Part shown: piece by piece, positions 43,177 to 51,063 of the stretch | Layout: the number at the start of each line of letters is the position of its first letter | How positions within the stretch are numbered: the stretch's first letter is position 1 | Assembly (NCBI GenBank): GCA_031551135.1 | Contig: JAVBOA010000036.1 | Coordinates: 1 to 64,000 of the forward strand | Length of the DNA: 64,000 bases | Direction of reading: 5' to 3' | DNA from: JAITVM01 sp031551135 | GTDB lineage: Bacteria > Bacillota > Clostridia > Lachnospirales > JAITVM01 | Program-made: the position numbers and the translations under genes | The notes under the pieces: model-generated | What the model saw: the letters and a program-made list of their open reading frames with translations, nothing else | Databases searched by the model: none | What the model was told of the DNA's origin: nothing

Positions 43177-43560
43177 TTATTGAGCGTTTGCTCTTGCTAC
43201 TTTAATCGCTTCTTTCCAAGTGTCTCGAAAATCTCTTGTTAAATCTCGGATTTCCTCTAAAATTTCCAAGTCTTTTTTCATATTGGCTTCGCGGGTGCGG
43301 CTTACAATATAATCGTAAAGCGCGTTTAATTGTTTTGAAATTTCATATTTATGATTAAGAGTAAATTGCAATTCTCTGTATATATCCTGAACCCTTATTA
43401 ATAAATCGTTAGCTTTTGAATATTCCTTGGATTCAATAGCAATATAGGCCTGATTAATAAATTTTAAAGCTCCGTCATAGAGCATTAATGTTAATTCTTC
43501 TTTCGAAGCGGTCATAATATTGTTATTGGTATATTTATCATACGGATTTTTTGCGTACAT
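43177..43560 (-). CDS. fliS: Flagellar export chaperone FliS
   Basis: The 127-residue four-helix protein binds the C-terminus of flagellin and prevents early assembly. It has the typical start NPYDKYTNNNIMTASKEELTLMLYDGALKFI and the LQFTLNHKYEISKQLNALYDYI helix. It is the third gene of the fliD group on this strand. No flagellin gene is in the window. Confidence 0.93.
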   Translation of the reverse strand: MYAKNPYDKYTNNNIMTASKEELTLMLYDGALKFINQAYIAIESKEYSKANDLLIRVQDIYRELQFTLNHKYEISKQLNALYDYIVSRTREANMKKDLEILEEIRDLTRDFRDTWKEAIKVARANAQ

Positions 43561-43632
43561 AGATGCCTCCCCTAAGTCTATTAGCGATTTGATTTTACCA
43601 AATCACTTTATACAACTGCTATAAAGACGAAA

Positions 43633-44070
43633 TCAATTGCTTCTATCGAAAACGGAATTATCAAAAACGGCGTAATTTTTGTAAGCCGAATTTATATTTT
43701 TTCCTTGATTTATTTCCTTAATCTTATCTTTAATTTCGAAATATAATTTTTCCATCGAATTATTTAGCGAAACATCGCCGGATACGATTTTTTTGCAATT
43801 ATCTTGAATTTCGTTAATTATACCCACAATATTTTTATCGTCCGATTTCAAGATATTTTTATAATTTTCTTTTTCCAAGTTTGCATCAATATTCTTAATT
43901 TCGTTTAAAATATGCTCACGCTTTGCCATCATATTTGAATAAATAACGACATCATCAAAATCATTTTTAAAAACAGCCGATTCGCTTATTTCCAAAAATT
44001 CTTTTATGTAAGCATTTTTACGGTTAAGAAAATCCAGGACCTGAATTTTATCTTTTTCGATTGTTTGCAT
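43633..44070 (-). CDS. Flagellar chaperone-like protein between fliD and fliS
   Basis: The 145-residue protein is predicted almost fully helical. It lies where Firmicutes carry FliT- or FlgN-type export chaperones, between fliD and fliS. No sequence motif proves the identity. The start is the ATG at 44068-44070 after GAGGG. The gap to fliD is 28 bases. Confidence 0.65.
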   Translation of the reverse strand: MQTIEKDKIQVLDFLNRKNAYIKEFLEISESAVFKNDFDDVVIYSNMMAKREHILNEIKNIDANLEKENYKNILKSDDKNIVGIINEIQDNCKKIVSGDVSLNNSMEKLYFEIKDKIKEINQGKNINSAYKNYAVFDNSVFDRSN

Positions 44071-44098
44071 TTTATCCCTCTTTATCTTGAATCCTATT

Positions 44099-46321
44099 TT
44101 ATCCAATCATAGATTGGAAATAGGACATTTGATTATTAGATTGAGTCATGGCAGTTTCCATTTTAGAGAACATATTATAATAATAGTTTTCTTTGTTATA
44201 TAAATAAGTACGCAATTCCGTCATACGTGTAGTTTCGTTTTTCAATTGCTTATATATATCGTTTGTGGTTTCCGAAAGCGTATTTTTTAAACCGGCACGC
44301 TTTGCAATAGTTCCGTTTGAGCCGACAGCGCCGTTTATAATATCATTGATACGTTCGGAAATACCTTCCTCGTTCATTCGCTTGCCAAGATTTGTTTTAT
44401 CGCTGAAAGAATAATCCGAAGATTTTGTAAAAAGCTCAGTAACGTCTTGCGGACGTTCTTGGAGAGCTTTAGCCAATTTTGCTTCGTCGATAACAAGCTT
44501 GCCGCCGTCGTTATAATTTTTGGAAGTCGTTATACCGATATCGTAAAGGCTTAATTTTTTGCCGTTTGAAAGCTCGACAGATTTATAAATATTTGTTCTT
44601 AAATCAGATTGCACTTTGGACAAAATATCGTCTCTGTACAAAAGTCCAAGCTTTGCTTTATCTTCCCAAAGCTTTACTTCCGATTCGCTCATAGAATCTT
44701 TTTCGGTGTCTGTAAGAGGCTGATACGCCACGCCGGAAGAATTTCTGATTCTGGAAGTCGAAACTTCATCTTGCAATCCGGAAATTAAATTATTATAGCC
44801 TTCAACAAATTTTTTGATATTATCCAAAGTTGTAGAGGTCTCTGCGGAATTGTTTATATTAATAACTTTACCGGGGTCGGTTGTTTCGTTAAGAGTCATT
44901 TTCAAACCGTTTATATCCACATTATTGGAAGTACGGGTTGTTTCTACGCCGTTTATAATAAATCTGGCATCCGAGGCATTTTTGGAAGCCGATGTAAATC
45001 CCATCATATCTTTAAAATTCTGGCCCATTTCAATTTTTGCTGCAGAGCCGGTTTCTGTAGATTCGATTGAAAATTTACGAGATATATTGTCAAAGCTCAA
45101 TTTTACGCCGGCATCGGAAGAATTGACTTTATCCATAAACATGCCGAGTGTATCGCTTTCTGCGATTTCTATTTTAGAGCCGTTGATTTCTATTTGAGCC
45201 AATTTTGTATCGGGGTCAAATTGGAGCGCCGAACCGAATAAATCTTTTGCGGAACGGTTTGTATCAAGGTTATTTGTAGTGCCGGAGGCTATGCCCAATT
45301 CACCCATTATATTTTTCTTTTCAATAGTAAAACTCGCAATAGGGTATTGGGAAGCATCAACGAATCCGATTTCGGAAAGTGATTCGGTATTTGTGATTGC
45401 TACGTCTGCGTTAGGTGTTAAGTTCGACATAACAATTTTATCATCTTTTCCGACGCTGAAAGAAACGGATTTTACATTCGCATCGGATAATTTTTTATTT
45501 ATTTCTTTAACAGCGTCAGCCGCTGTAATATCTTTCTTTAAATCAACTTTAATTTCTTTTAAATTGCCGTCGGCATCTTTGATGGAGAAGCCGATTTGCT
45601 TATCTTCGGTCGGCGGAACAAAAGCGTTTGCCGAAGTAATAGCTGTGTCTCTGCCCGAGCCTTCCGAAATACTAAAGGAGTTTCCTTTATTTGTAGAGAA
45701 AACTAATTTATGTCCGTCGTTGCTTGCGGTAACTTTTCCGCTGCCATAAGCCGTATTTAATTTTGACTGCATTATTTCAGCGAATTTTTGGGATTTATCG
45801 GCTGGAGTGGCGTTGCTTATCGCCTCGATATCATCATCATTGAGAGTAATTTTTTTGCTCTGACCGTCCAAATTAACGGTGAAATTATCTCCGGATCTTA
45901 AATTTTGAACATTCGCGTCAACAGAGGATTTTACTTCTCCGCCAAATTCTTTTGACCCAACGTATTGGTCTTTAGATGCAAGAGCTTTTATTTCGAGAGT
46001 ATAATCACCGATTGGCGCGCCGCTGGAATTTGTAATTTTCACGGCATTCGTTTCGGTGCCGGATATTTTTGCCGTTGCTTTTGAAATATTATATGTGCTT
46101 GGATTTCTCATTTTTAGTCCGGAAGTAAGGCTTAAAAAATCATTTTGAAATGTTTGGAGCTTTGAAGCAGTATTTCGGTAAGCCTCCTGTTTCCATGTCA
46201 AAAGCTGAGTACTGCGTTCGAATTTATAAAGCTTTGCGCTTTCGGCTTTCATGAGCTGTTCGACCATAGATTGCGTATCTATTCCGGAAAATCCGGTATA
46301 GCGCATTTTGTCTGTATACAT
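44099..46321 (-). CDS. fliD: Flagellar filament cap protein FliD (hook-associated protein 2)
   Basis: The 740-residue protein caps the filament and helps flagellin fold. The N-terminal D0/D1 part has GFSGIDTQSMVEQLMKAESA, and the C-terminal coiled part ends RTYLYNKENYYYNMFSKMET. The middle (about 130-480) is expanded relative to enteric FliD and holds three beta-rich repeats, as expected for surface-exposed domains. AAGGAGG precedes the ATG. A CCGATAA (minus strand, 46363-46369) upstream matches the sigma-28 -10 element, but no matching -35 is seen. Confidence 0.93.
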   Translation of the reverse strand: MYTDKMRYTGFSGIDTQSMVEQLMKAESAKLYKFERSTQLLTWKQEAYRNTASKLQTFQNDFLSLTSGLKMRNPSTYNISKATAKISGTETNAVKITNSSGAPIGDYTLEIKALASKDQYVGSKEFGGEVKSSVDANVQNLRSGDNFTVNLDGQSKKITLNDDDIEAISNATPADKSQKFAEIMQSKLNTAYGSGKVTASNDGHKLVFSTNKGNSFSISEGSGRDTAITSANAFVPPTEDKQIGFSIKDADGNLKEIKVDLKKDITAADAVKEINKKLSDANVKSVSFSVGKDDKIVMSNLTPNADVAITNTESLSEIGFVDASQYPIASFTIEKKNIMGELGIASGTTNNLDTNRSAKDLFGSALQFDPDTKLAQIEINGSKIEIAESDTLGMFMDKVNSSDAGVKLSFDNISRKFSIESTETGSAAKIEMGQNFKDMMGFTSASKNASDARFIINGVETTRTSNNVDINGLKMTLNETTDPGKVININNSAETSTTLDNIKKFVEGYNNLISGLQDEVSTSRIRNSSGVAYQPLTDTEKDSMSESEVKLWEDKAKLGLLYRDDILSKVQSDLRTNIYKSVELSNGKKLSLYDIGITTSKNYNDGGKLVIDEAKLAKALQERPQDVTELFTKSSDYSFSDKTNLGKRMNEEGISERINDIINGAVGSNGTIAKRAGLKNTLSETTNDIYKQLKNETTRMTELRTYLYNKENYYYNMFSKMETAMTQSNNQMSYFQSMIG

Positions 46322-46362
46322 AATTTTTCCTCCTTGAAATAAATTTATTTTTCCTTAAATAT

Positions 46363-46370
46363 TTATCGGA
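46363..46370 (-). promoter_or_regulatory. Candidate sigma-28 -10 element of fliD
   Basis: TCCGATAA read on the minus strand matches the flagellar -10 consensus GCCGATAA in seven of eight bases. It is about 42 bases from the start codon. The expected TAAA at 15 bases upstream is absent. Confidence 0.35.
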
Positions 46371-46455
46371 GGTTTTAAATATAAAATGTAGTTTTATTAG
46401 AATAATAAGAAACCCGAAAATTTCTAAAAAATAAGAAATAGTTCGGGTTAGCTTT

Positions 46456-46968
46456 TTATAATCTATTTTTTATTAATAAACCGATATAAACAGATAAAAT
46501 ATTTTTCAAAAGAGTTGGTAATAAAAAAGGTACGACACAAATTAAAAATGATTGATAAAAACTGTTTTCGGTAATAAATTTGAAGAATATAAAACCGAAA
46601 AACAAATTTACAATTGAGGCGATAGTCACCCCTAAAAAAATAAAAAAATAATTTTCGAATTTGTCAGAAAAATAACCGATTATATAAGCCATAATCGGAA
46701 AAGATATTATAAATCCCGCTGTCGGCTCTATTAGCTTCTGAAAGCCGCCGGAAAAATTCGCAAAAACAGGAAGTCCGAAAATTCCCAGCAGAACATAAAT
46801 TAAACAAGCGAAAAACCCCCGCTTTTTTCCGAGAATTATCGAAACAAGCGGTATCGCAAAAGTTTGTAAAGTAAAAGGAATAAGCGGAGCCAAGGGAATT
46901 GTTATTTGAGAGAAAACAATAATTATAGCCGCACCAAAAGCACAAAAAGTAATATCTTTAGCGTTCAA
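46456..46968 (-). CDS. bioY: Biotin transporter S component BioY
   Basis: The 170-residue membrane protein has five or six helices and the BioY signature of an early PLAPLIPFTLQTFAIPLV segment and GLPVFANFSGGFQKLIEPTAGF. It captures biotin and works with ECF energising units encoded elsewhere. Start codon is TTG at 46966-46968, six bases after GGAGG. It is the last gene of trkA-trkH-birA-bioY, 22 bases after birA. Confidence 0.93.
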   Translation of the reverse strand: MNAKDITFCAFGAAIIIVFSQITIPLAPLIPFTLQTFAIPLVSIILGKKRGFFACLIYVLLGIFGLPVFANFSGGFQKLIEPTAGFIISFPIMAYIIGYFSDKFENYFFIFLGVTIASIVNLFFGFIFFKFITENSFYQSFLICVVPFLLPTLLKNILSVYIGLLIKNRL

Positions 46969-46990
46969 ACTTGTCCTCCATGCTATGTAA

Positions 46991-47704
46991 TTATAAAATC
47001 AAACTAATCTCGCCATCAATAAAGCGTCTTATGTCGTTATCAAATTTTAAAATAATCGCGCCTGTACAGTCGATATCAAAAACCTGAGCTTCATAAATTT
47101 TATTCGATGCATGAAATCGGATTTTTTTGCCCAAAATGAAAGATAAATTTTTATAATCCTCCATTGTTTGAAGAATATCATTTTTCAAAATCTCTGCTAA
47201 TTCGTTATAGATTTCGGCAATAATATGTCCTCTGCTTAAATTGGGTTTTTCGGAAAATAAAAATCCGGCTTTATTTTTTATTTCATCCGGCAAAATATTT
47301 TCGTCACCGTAAAAATTAATCCCGAATCCGATAATAAGCTTGTCGGCCTTTGTTTCTGTCAAAATTCCGCAGATTTTTTTCCCGTTTAAATAAATATCAT
47401 TGACCCATTTTATTCTTGCGTCCAAGCCGGTTAAATTTCGGATTGCGTTGCAGACGGCTACTGCCGCCAAAGGTGTTATAAAAAAATCTCTGAATTGATT
47501 TTCCAATAAAATGCTGAAATATATTCCGCTGTCTTTTGGAGAAAAAAATTCTCTGCCGCGTCTGCCGCGCCCCTTTGTTTGGGAATTTGCAGCAATAACG
47601 GCGGGGGTTTCAGATAAAGTTTTAGCATAATCGTTTGTGGAATCTATTGTATCAAAAATAAAGATATTTTTTAAGTCAGAAAAATACTCTATATCTTCCA
47701 GCAT
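46991..47704 (-). CDS. birA: Biotin-[acetyl-CoA-carboxylase] ligase, single-domain type
   Basis: The 237-residue enzyme attaches biotin to carboxylase carrier domains. It has TIDSTNDYAK, the adenylate loop KGRGRRGREFFSP, WVNDIYLNGKKICGILTE and the small C-terminal domain. It lacks the N-terminal winged helix, so it should not regulate transcription. The likely target here is the pyruvate carboxylase at 51064. The start is the ATG at 47702-47704 after AAAAGGAG. It overlaps the trkH stop by one base (TAATG), implying coupled translation. Confidence 0.95.
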   Translation of the reverse strand: MLEDIEYFSDLKNIFIFDTIDSTNDYAKTLSETPAVIAANSQTKGRGRRGREFFSPKDSGIYFSILLENQFRDFFITPLAAVAVCNAIRNLTGLDARIKWVNDIYLNGKKICGILTETKADKLIIGFGINFYGDENILPDEIKNKAGFLFSEKPNLSRGHIIAEIYNELAEILKNDILQTMEDYKNLSFILGKKIRFHASNKIYEAQVFDIDCTGAIILKFDNDIRRFIDGEISLIL

Positions 47705-49152
47705 TAAAAAGCTCCTTTTCTCCATATTGACGGCGCAAAAAGTAGTAATACAGGATAAAATTCCAAACGTCCTGCTATCATACAAAAAGTTAAAATTATT
47801 TTAGACAGATTCGAAAAACTTGAAAAATTACCCATAGGGCCGACGATTTCCAAACCGGGTCCGATATTGCTAAGCGTTGCGATAACTGCGGTCACTGTTG
47901 TGATTAAATCCTTTCCGTCTAGCGAAACAATCAAAACCGACATGCCTAATATCGCAAAATAAACAAAGAAAAACATAAAAACTTTATTTACGATTTCTTC
48001 GTCAGCTTTTATTTTATTAACTTTAATTGTGTTTACTATTTTTGGATGAATCACTTTGTAAATTTCCGATTTTATTCCTTTAAACAAAATCAAAATACGA
48101 ATCATTTTTATACCGCCGCCCGTCGAACCGGCGCAGCAGCCCGTAAACATCAGCATTACCAAAATTGCTTTGCTAAGTGTCGGCCAAGTGTTAAAATCCA
48201 CAGAAGAATATCCCGTTGTCGTGACCACAGACGAAACCTGAAAGAAAGCATGGCGCAAAGATGTAAAAAAGTCACCGTAAATATTAAAAATCTGTACGGT
48301 TATTGCTATAACAGATGCAGTTACTAAACCGATGTAAATAAGCAGCTCCTCGTCCAGAAAAAATCCTTTAAAATTCTTTTTTAATAAATAGAAATATAAA
48401 GTAAAATTAATTCCGAAAAGCAACATGAAAACGCCGATTATTATTTCAGCGGCGGGATTATTATACGCACCGACAGAAATATTTCGGCTGGAAAAACCGC
48501 CTGTTCCGGCAGAACCAAAGGCATGGATTAAGCTGTCATATAGCGGCATGCCCGTTAAAACTAACAAAATAATATGCGCAACAGTCATGAAAAAATAAAT
48601 TATATACATAATTTTTGCGGTTTCACGGATTTTTGGCACAATTTTGCTTGGCGAAGGCCCGGGACTTTCGGCTTTCAATAAATTCACGGCCGAGGCCTTC
48701 AAATTTGGCATCAATGCAAGCATAAAAACCAATACGCCCATTCCGCCTATCCAGTGCGTAAACGAACGCCAAAATAAAATTCCTTTTGGCAGAGGCTCAA
48801 CGGCTTCCAAAATCGAAGCGCCGGTTGTTGTAAATCCTGATGCGGCTTCAAAAACGCAATCAATATAAGAATTAAAATAACCTGAAAAATAGAATGGGAG
48901 CGCGCCGAAAAGCGACAGCGTTACCCAAGAAAGAGCGACAGCAACAAAGCCTTCTTTTGAGCGGAATTTTGAATCCGAGGGCTTTATATTTGCCAATAAT
49001 GTTCCAAACAGAATCAAAATCAGCATTGTATATATAAAAGAATTTCTGTCGTCCCCATTATAAATCAACGATACGATTAACGCCGGAAGCATAAAAACGG
49101 CTTCATAGCGCATAACATTTCCTAATAGACGTATAATTAGCCTATAGTTCAT
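47704..49152 (-). CDS. trkH: Potassium uptake channel protein TrkH/KtrB
   Basis: The 482-residue membrane protein has four repeated helix-loop-helix units with selectivity filters, for example SGFTTTGAS, GSAGTGGFS, VVTTTGYSS and LSNIGPG. It imports K+ (or Na+-coupled K+). The start is the ATG at 49150-49152 after GGGGAAG. Earlier in-frame codons run into the MITE-like element. The regulatory partner TrkA is encoded directly upstream. Confidence 0.93.
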   Translation of the reverse strand: MNYRLIIRLLGNVMRYEAVFMLPALIVSLIYNGDDRNSFIYTMLILILFGTLLANIKPSDSKFRSKEGFVAVALSWVTLSLFGALPFYFSGYFNSYIDCVFEAASGFTTTGASILEAVEPLPKGILFWRSFTHWIGGMGVLVFMLALMPNLKASAVNLLKAESPGPSPSKIVPKIRETAKIMYIIYFFMTVAHIILLVLTGMPLYDSLIHAFGSAGTGGFSSRNISVGAYNNPAAEIIIGVFMLLFGINFTLYFYLLKKNFKGFFLDEELLIYIGLVTASVIAITVQIFNIYGDFFTSLRHAFFQVSSVVTTTGYSSVDFNTWPTLSKAILVMLMFTGCCAGSTGGGIKMIRILILFKGIKSEIYKVIHPKIVNTIKVNKIKADEEIVNKVFMFFFVYFAILGMSVLIVSLDGKDLITTVTAVIATLSNIGPGLEIVGPMGNFSSFSNLSKIILTFCMIAGRLEFYPVLLLFAPSIWRKGAF

Positions 49153-49189
49153 TAATAATCTTCCCCTAAAGTAAAAATATTTGAGACTA

Positions 49190-49302
49190 ATACTATTTTC
49201 ATTTTGATAAGTAGAAAAAAATTTTTCACAGCGGAGCGTTTCACGCATGCTTCAAGCGTGAAATGAAATATTTTTTTCTATCCTTAATAATGAAAATAGT
49301 AT
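49190..49302 (+). mobile_element. MITE-like inverted-repeat element, copy B
   Basis: A 113-base unit with inverted ends TACTATTTTCATTTTGATA and inner palindromes around ACAGCGGAGCGTTTCACGC. It lies between trkA and trkH in what is otherwise one operon. Both ends carry TA, as for elements that insert at TA dinucleotides. Confidence 0.9.
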
Positions 49303-49313
49303 AAAGTATAAAC

Positions 49314-50678
49314 TTATTTCAGAATCTGGTCAAAATCAAATATATTTTCATTTTTGGCAATCAAAATGACATTATCGTCTTTATTAATAACCGTATCACC
49401 GCTTGGGATTATTATGTTGCCCGAACGAATAATACAGCCGATTAAGATATCTTTCTTAAGAGGCAATTCCTTAATAGGCTTCGATATGCATTTCGAATCA
49501 GGTTTTATTACAAATTCCAAAGCTTCTACGGATTCATCATTAGAATTTTCGATTTTATACATTACTTTTATATTGCTTGCATCAATCGAATTATTGATTC
49601 CGCGAACGTATCTTATTATTTGATTAGCGGTAATATTTTTCGGGCAAACAACAGAGCCCATGTTTATATTTTTTACCAACGACAAATTTATATGGTTTAT
49701 TTTTGCGATTGTTTTCGGCACGCCGCAAGCCTTTGCATACAGTGCAATAACAACATTTTCTTCATCACGGTCTGTAAGCGTAATAACCGCGCCCGATTCC
49801 GAAATATTTTCTGAAGTCAGAACTTCTTCATCCGTCCCATCGCCGTGGATAACCATGGTATCAGGCAAATTTTCGTTCAAAAATTCACATTTATTTTTAT
49901 CAATTTCCAAAATCTTAATTTTTATATGCTGTTTAGCAAGATGCGAAACAAGGTAATATGAAATTTTTCCGCCGCCGATTAACATAACATCTTTGACTTT
50001 CTCCTGATAAACGCCGGTTTTTTTAAGGAACTCGCTTAAATCGGAGAGTTTTCCGATAACACGCAAAATATCTCCGCTTTGCAAAACGGTATCACCATGC
50101 GGAATGGAAGTTTTGCTATCGTGCTTAAGAGTTGTCAGCAAAATAGAAGGCTTTGCTTTCGAAAAAATCTTTTTAACCTCTTTTCCGTCAAAAAAATCTC
50201 CGTCTCCGACAACAAAAGAAACCATCTCAACTCGTCCGCCGGCGAAGGTTTCGATTTCCTGAGCATGCGGAAATCTGATTAATCTTGAAATCTCCAGAGC
50301 GGCTTGCTGTTCAGGATTTATAATCATATCGATTTCGAGTGTGTTTTTAAATCTGTATAAATCAAACGCATATTCGGGGTCTCTGACGCGGGCAATGGTA
50401 TGTTTTGCGCCAAGCTTTTTAGCCGTTATACAGCATAAAATATTCGTTTCGTCACTGTTAGTTACTGAAATGATCAAATCAGCTTCTTTTACATTCGCTT
50501 CCGTAAGAATTTTTGAGTTTAAAGCATTGCCTTTAAGAGTCATAACGTCAATTGATTCGATTATTTTTTCAAATGAGTCGGCTTTTTTATCGATAATAAC
50601 TAAATCATGTTTTTCGTTCGAAAGGTGTTGTGCGATGGTAAACCCTACCTTACCGCAGCCAACAATTATTATATTCAT
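49314..50678 (-). CDS. trkA: Trk potassium uptake regulatory subunit TrkA
   Basis: The 454-residue cytoplasmic protein has two tandem RCK units, each with a Rossmann NAD/nucleotide-binding part (GCGKVGFTIAQHLSN; GGGKISYYLVSHLAKQ) and an RCK_C regulatory part. It gates TrkH. The start is the ATG at 50676-50678 after AAGGGCG. The promoter at 50739-50767 drives it; trkH, birA and bioY are probably downstream parts of the same transcript. Confidence 0.95.
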   Translation of the reverse strand: MNIIIVGCGKVGFTIAQHLSNEKHDLVIIDKKADSFEKIIESIDVMTLKGNALNSKILTEANVKEADLIISVTNSDETNILCCITAKKLGAKHTIARVRDPEYAFDLYRFKNTLEIDMIINPEQQAALEISRLIRFPHAQEIETFAGGRVEMVSFVVGDGDFFDGKEVKKIFSKAKPSILLTTLKHDSKTSIPHGDTVLQSGDILRVIGKLSDLSEFLKKTGVYQEKVKDVMLIGGGKISYYLVSHLAKQHIKIKILEIDKNKCEFLNENLPDTMVIHGDGTDEEVLTSENISESGAVITLTDRDEENVVIALYAKACGVPKTIAKINHINLSLVKNINMGSVVCPKNITANQIIRYVRGINNSIDASNIKVMYKIENSNDESVEALEFVIKPDSKCISKPIKELPLKKDILIGCIIRSGNIIIPSGDTVINKDDNVILIAKNENIFDFDQILK

Positions 50679-50738
50679 TTCATACGCCCTTAAATTATAT
50701 TTTAAGAAGATAAAAAATTTTAAGCTTCTCAAATAATA

Positions 50739-50767
50739 ATATAGCACTTACAAAATGTTTTTTCAAT
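50739..50767 (-). promoter_or_regulatory. trkA promoter
   Basis: On the minus strand TTGAAA (50762-50767) and TATATT (50739-50744) are spaced by 17 bases. A TGACGAACGATT-containing hairpin lies just upstream at about 50774-50812. Confidence 0.65.
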
Positions 50768-50891
50768 ATACATACTGACGAACGATTAGTTTGTCAAAGA
50801 TTGTTTTCGTTCACAAAAATAGCGAATAAAATCGTAATATCATGAACTTTGTCGCGTTTATAGATTAACAAACTAAATTAAATAGCTTCTA

Positions 50892-50920
50892 TTGACCCGT
50901 AAATCCCGAAATGCTATACT
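50892..50920 (+). promoter_or_regulatory. Candidate pyc promoter
   Basis: TTGACC (50892-50897) and TATACT (50915-50920) are spaced by 17 bases. The -10 overlaps one AAATGCTATA site (50909-50918). The transcript would have a leader of about 140 bases containing the tandem repeat. Confidence 0.6.
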
Positions 50921-50948
50921 TTATCAAACAACAGTGAAATTTTGTTTT

Positions 50949-50992
50949 GTAGCATTTATTTATGCCAATCGTAGCATTTATTTATGCCAATC
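50949..50992 (+). repeat. Two perfect 22-base tandem repeats with AAATGCTA-type sites in the pyc leader
   Basis: The unit GTAGCATTTATTTATGCCAA plus TC occurs twice in tandem (50949-50970, 50971-50992). Its TAGCATTT is the inverse of the AAATGCTA at 50909-50916 and 51007-51014. The result is four related sites over about 108 bases, the inner two inverted relative to the outer two. Confidence 0.85.
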
Positions 50993-51063
50993 TTTACGTT
51001 TTGACAAAATGCTATATTTGATAGAGCAGTATAAATAAAATTAATTTTGAGAGGTGATTTATT

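Noticed and set aside
49153..49248. Extended TrkH start
   Set aside because: The added residues come from MITE copy B; the ATG at 49152 has GGGGAAG upstream and a family-like start.
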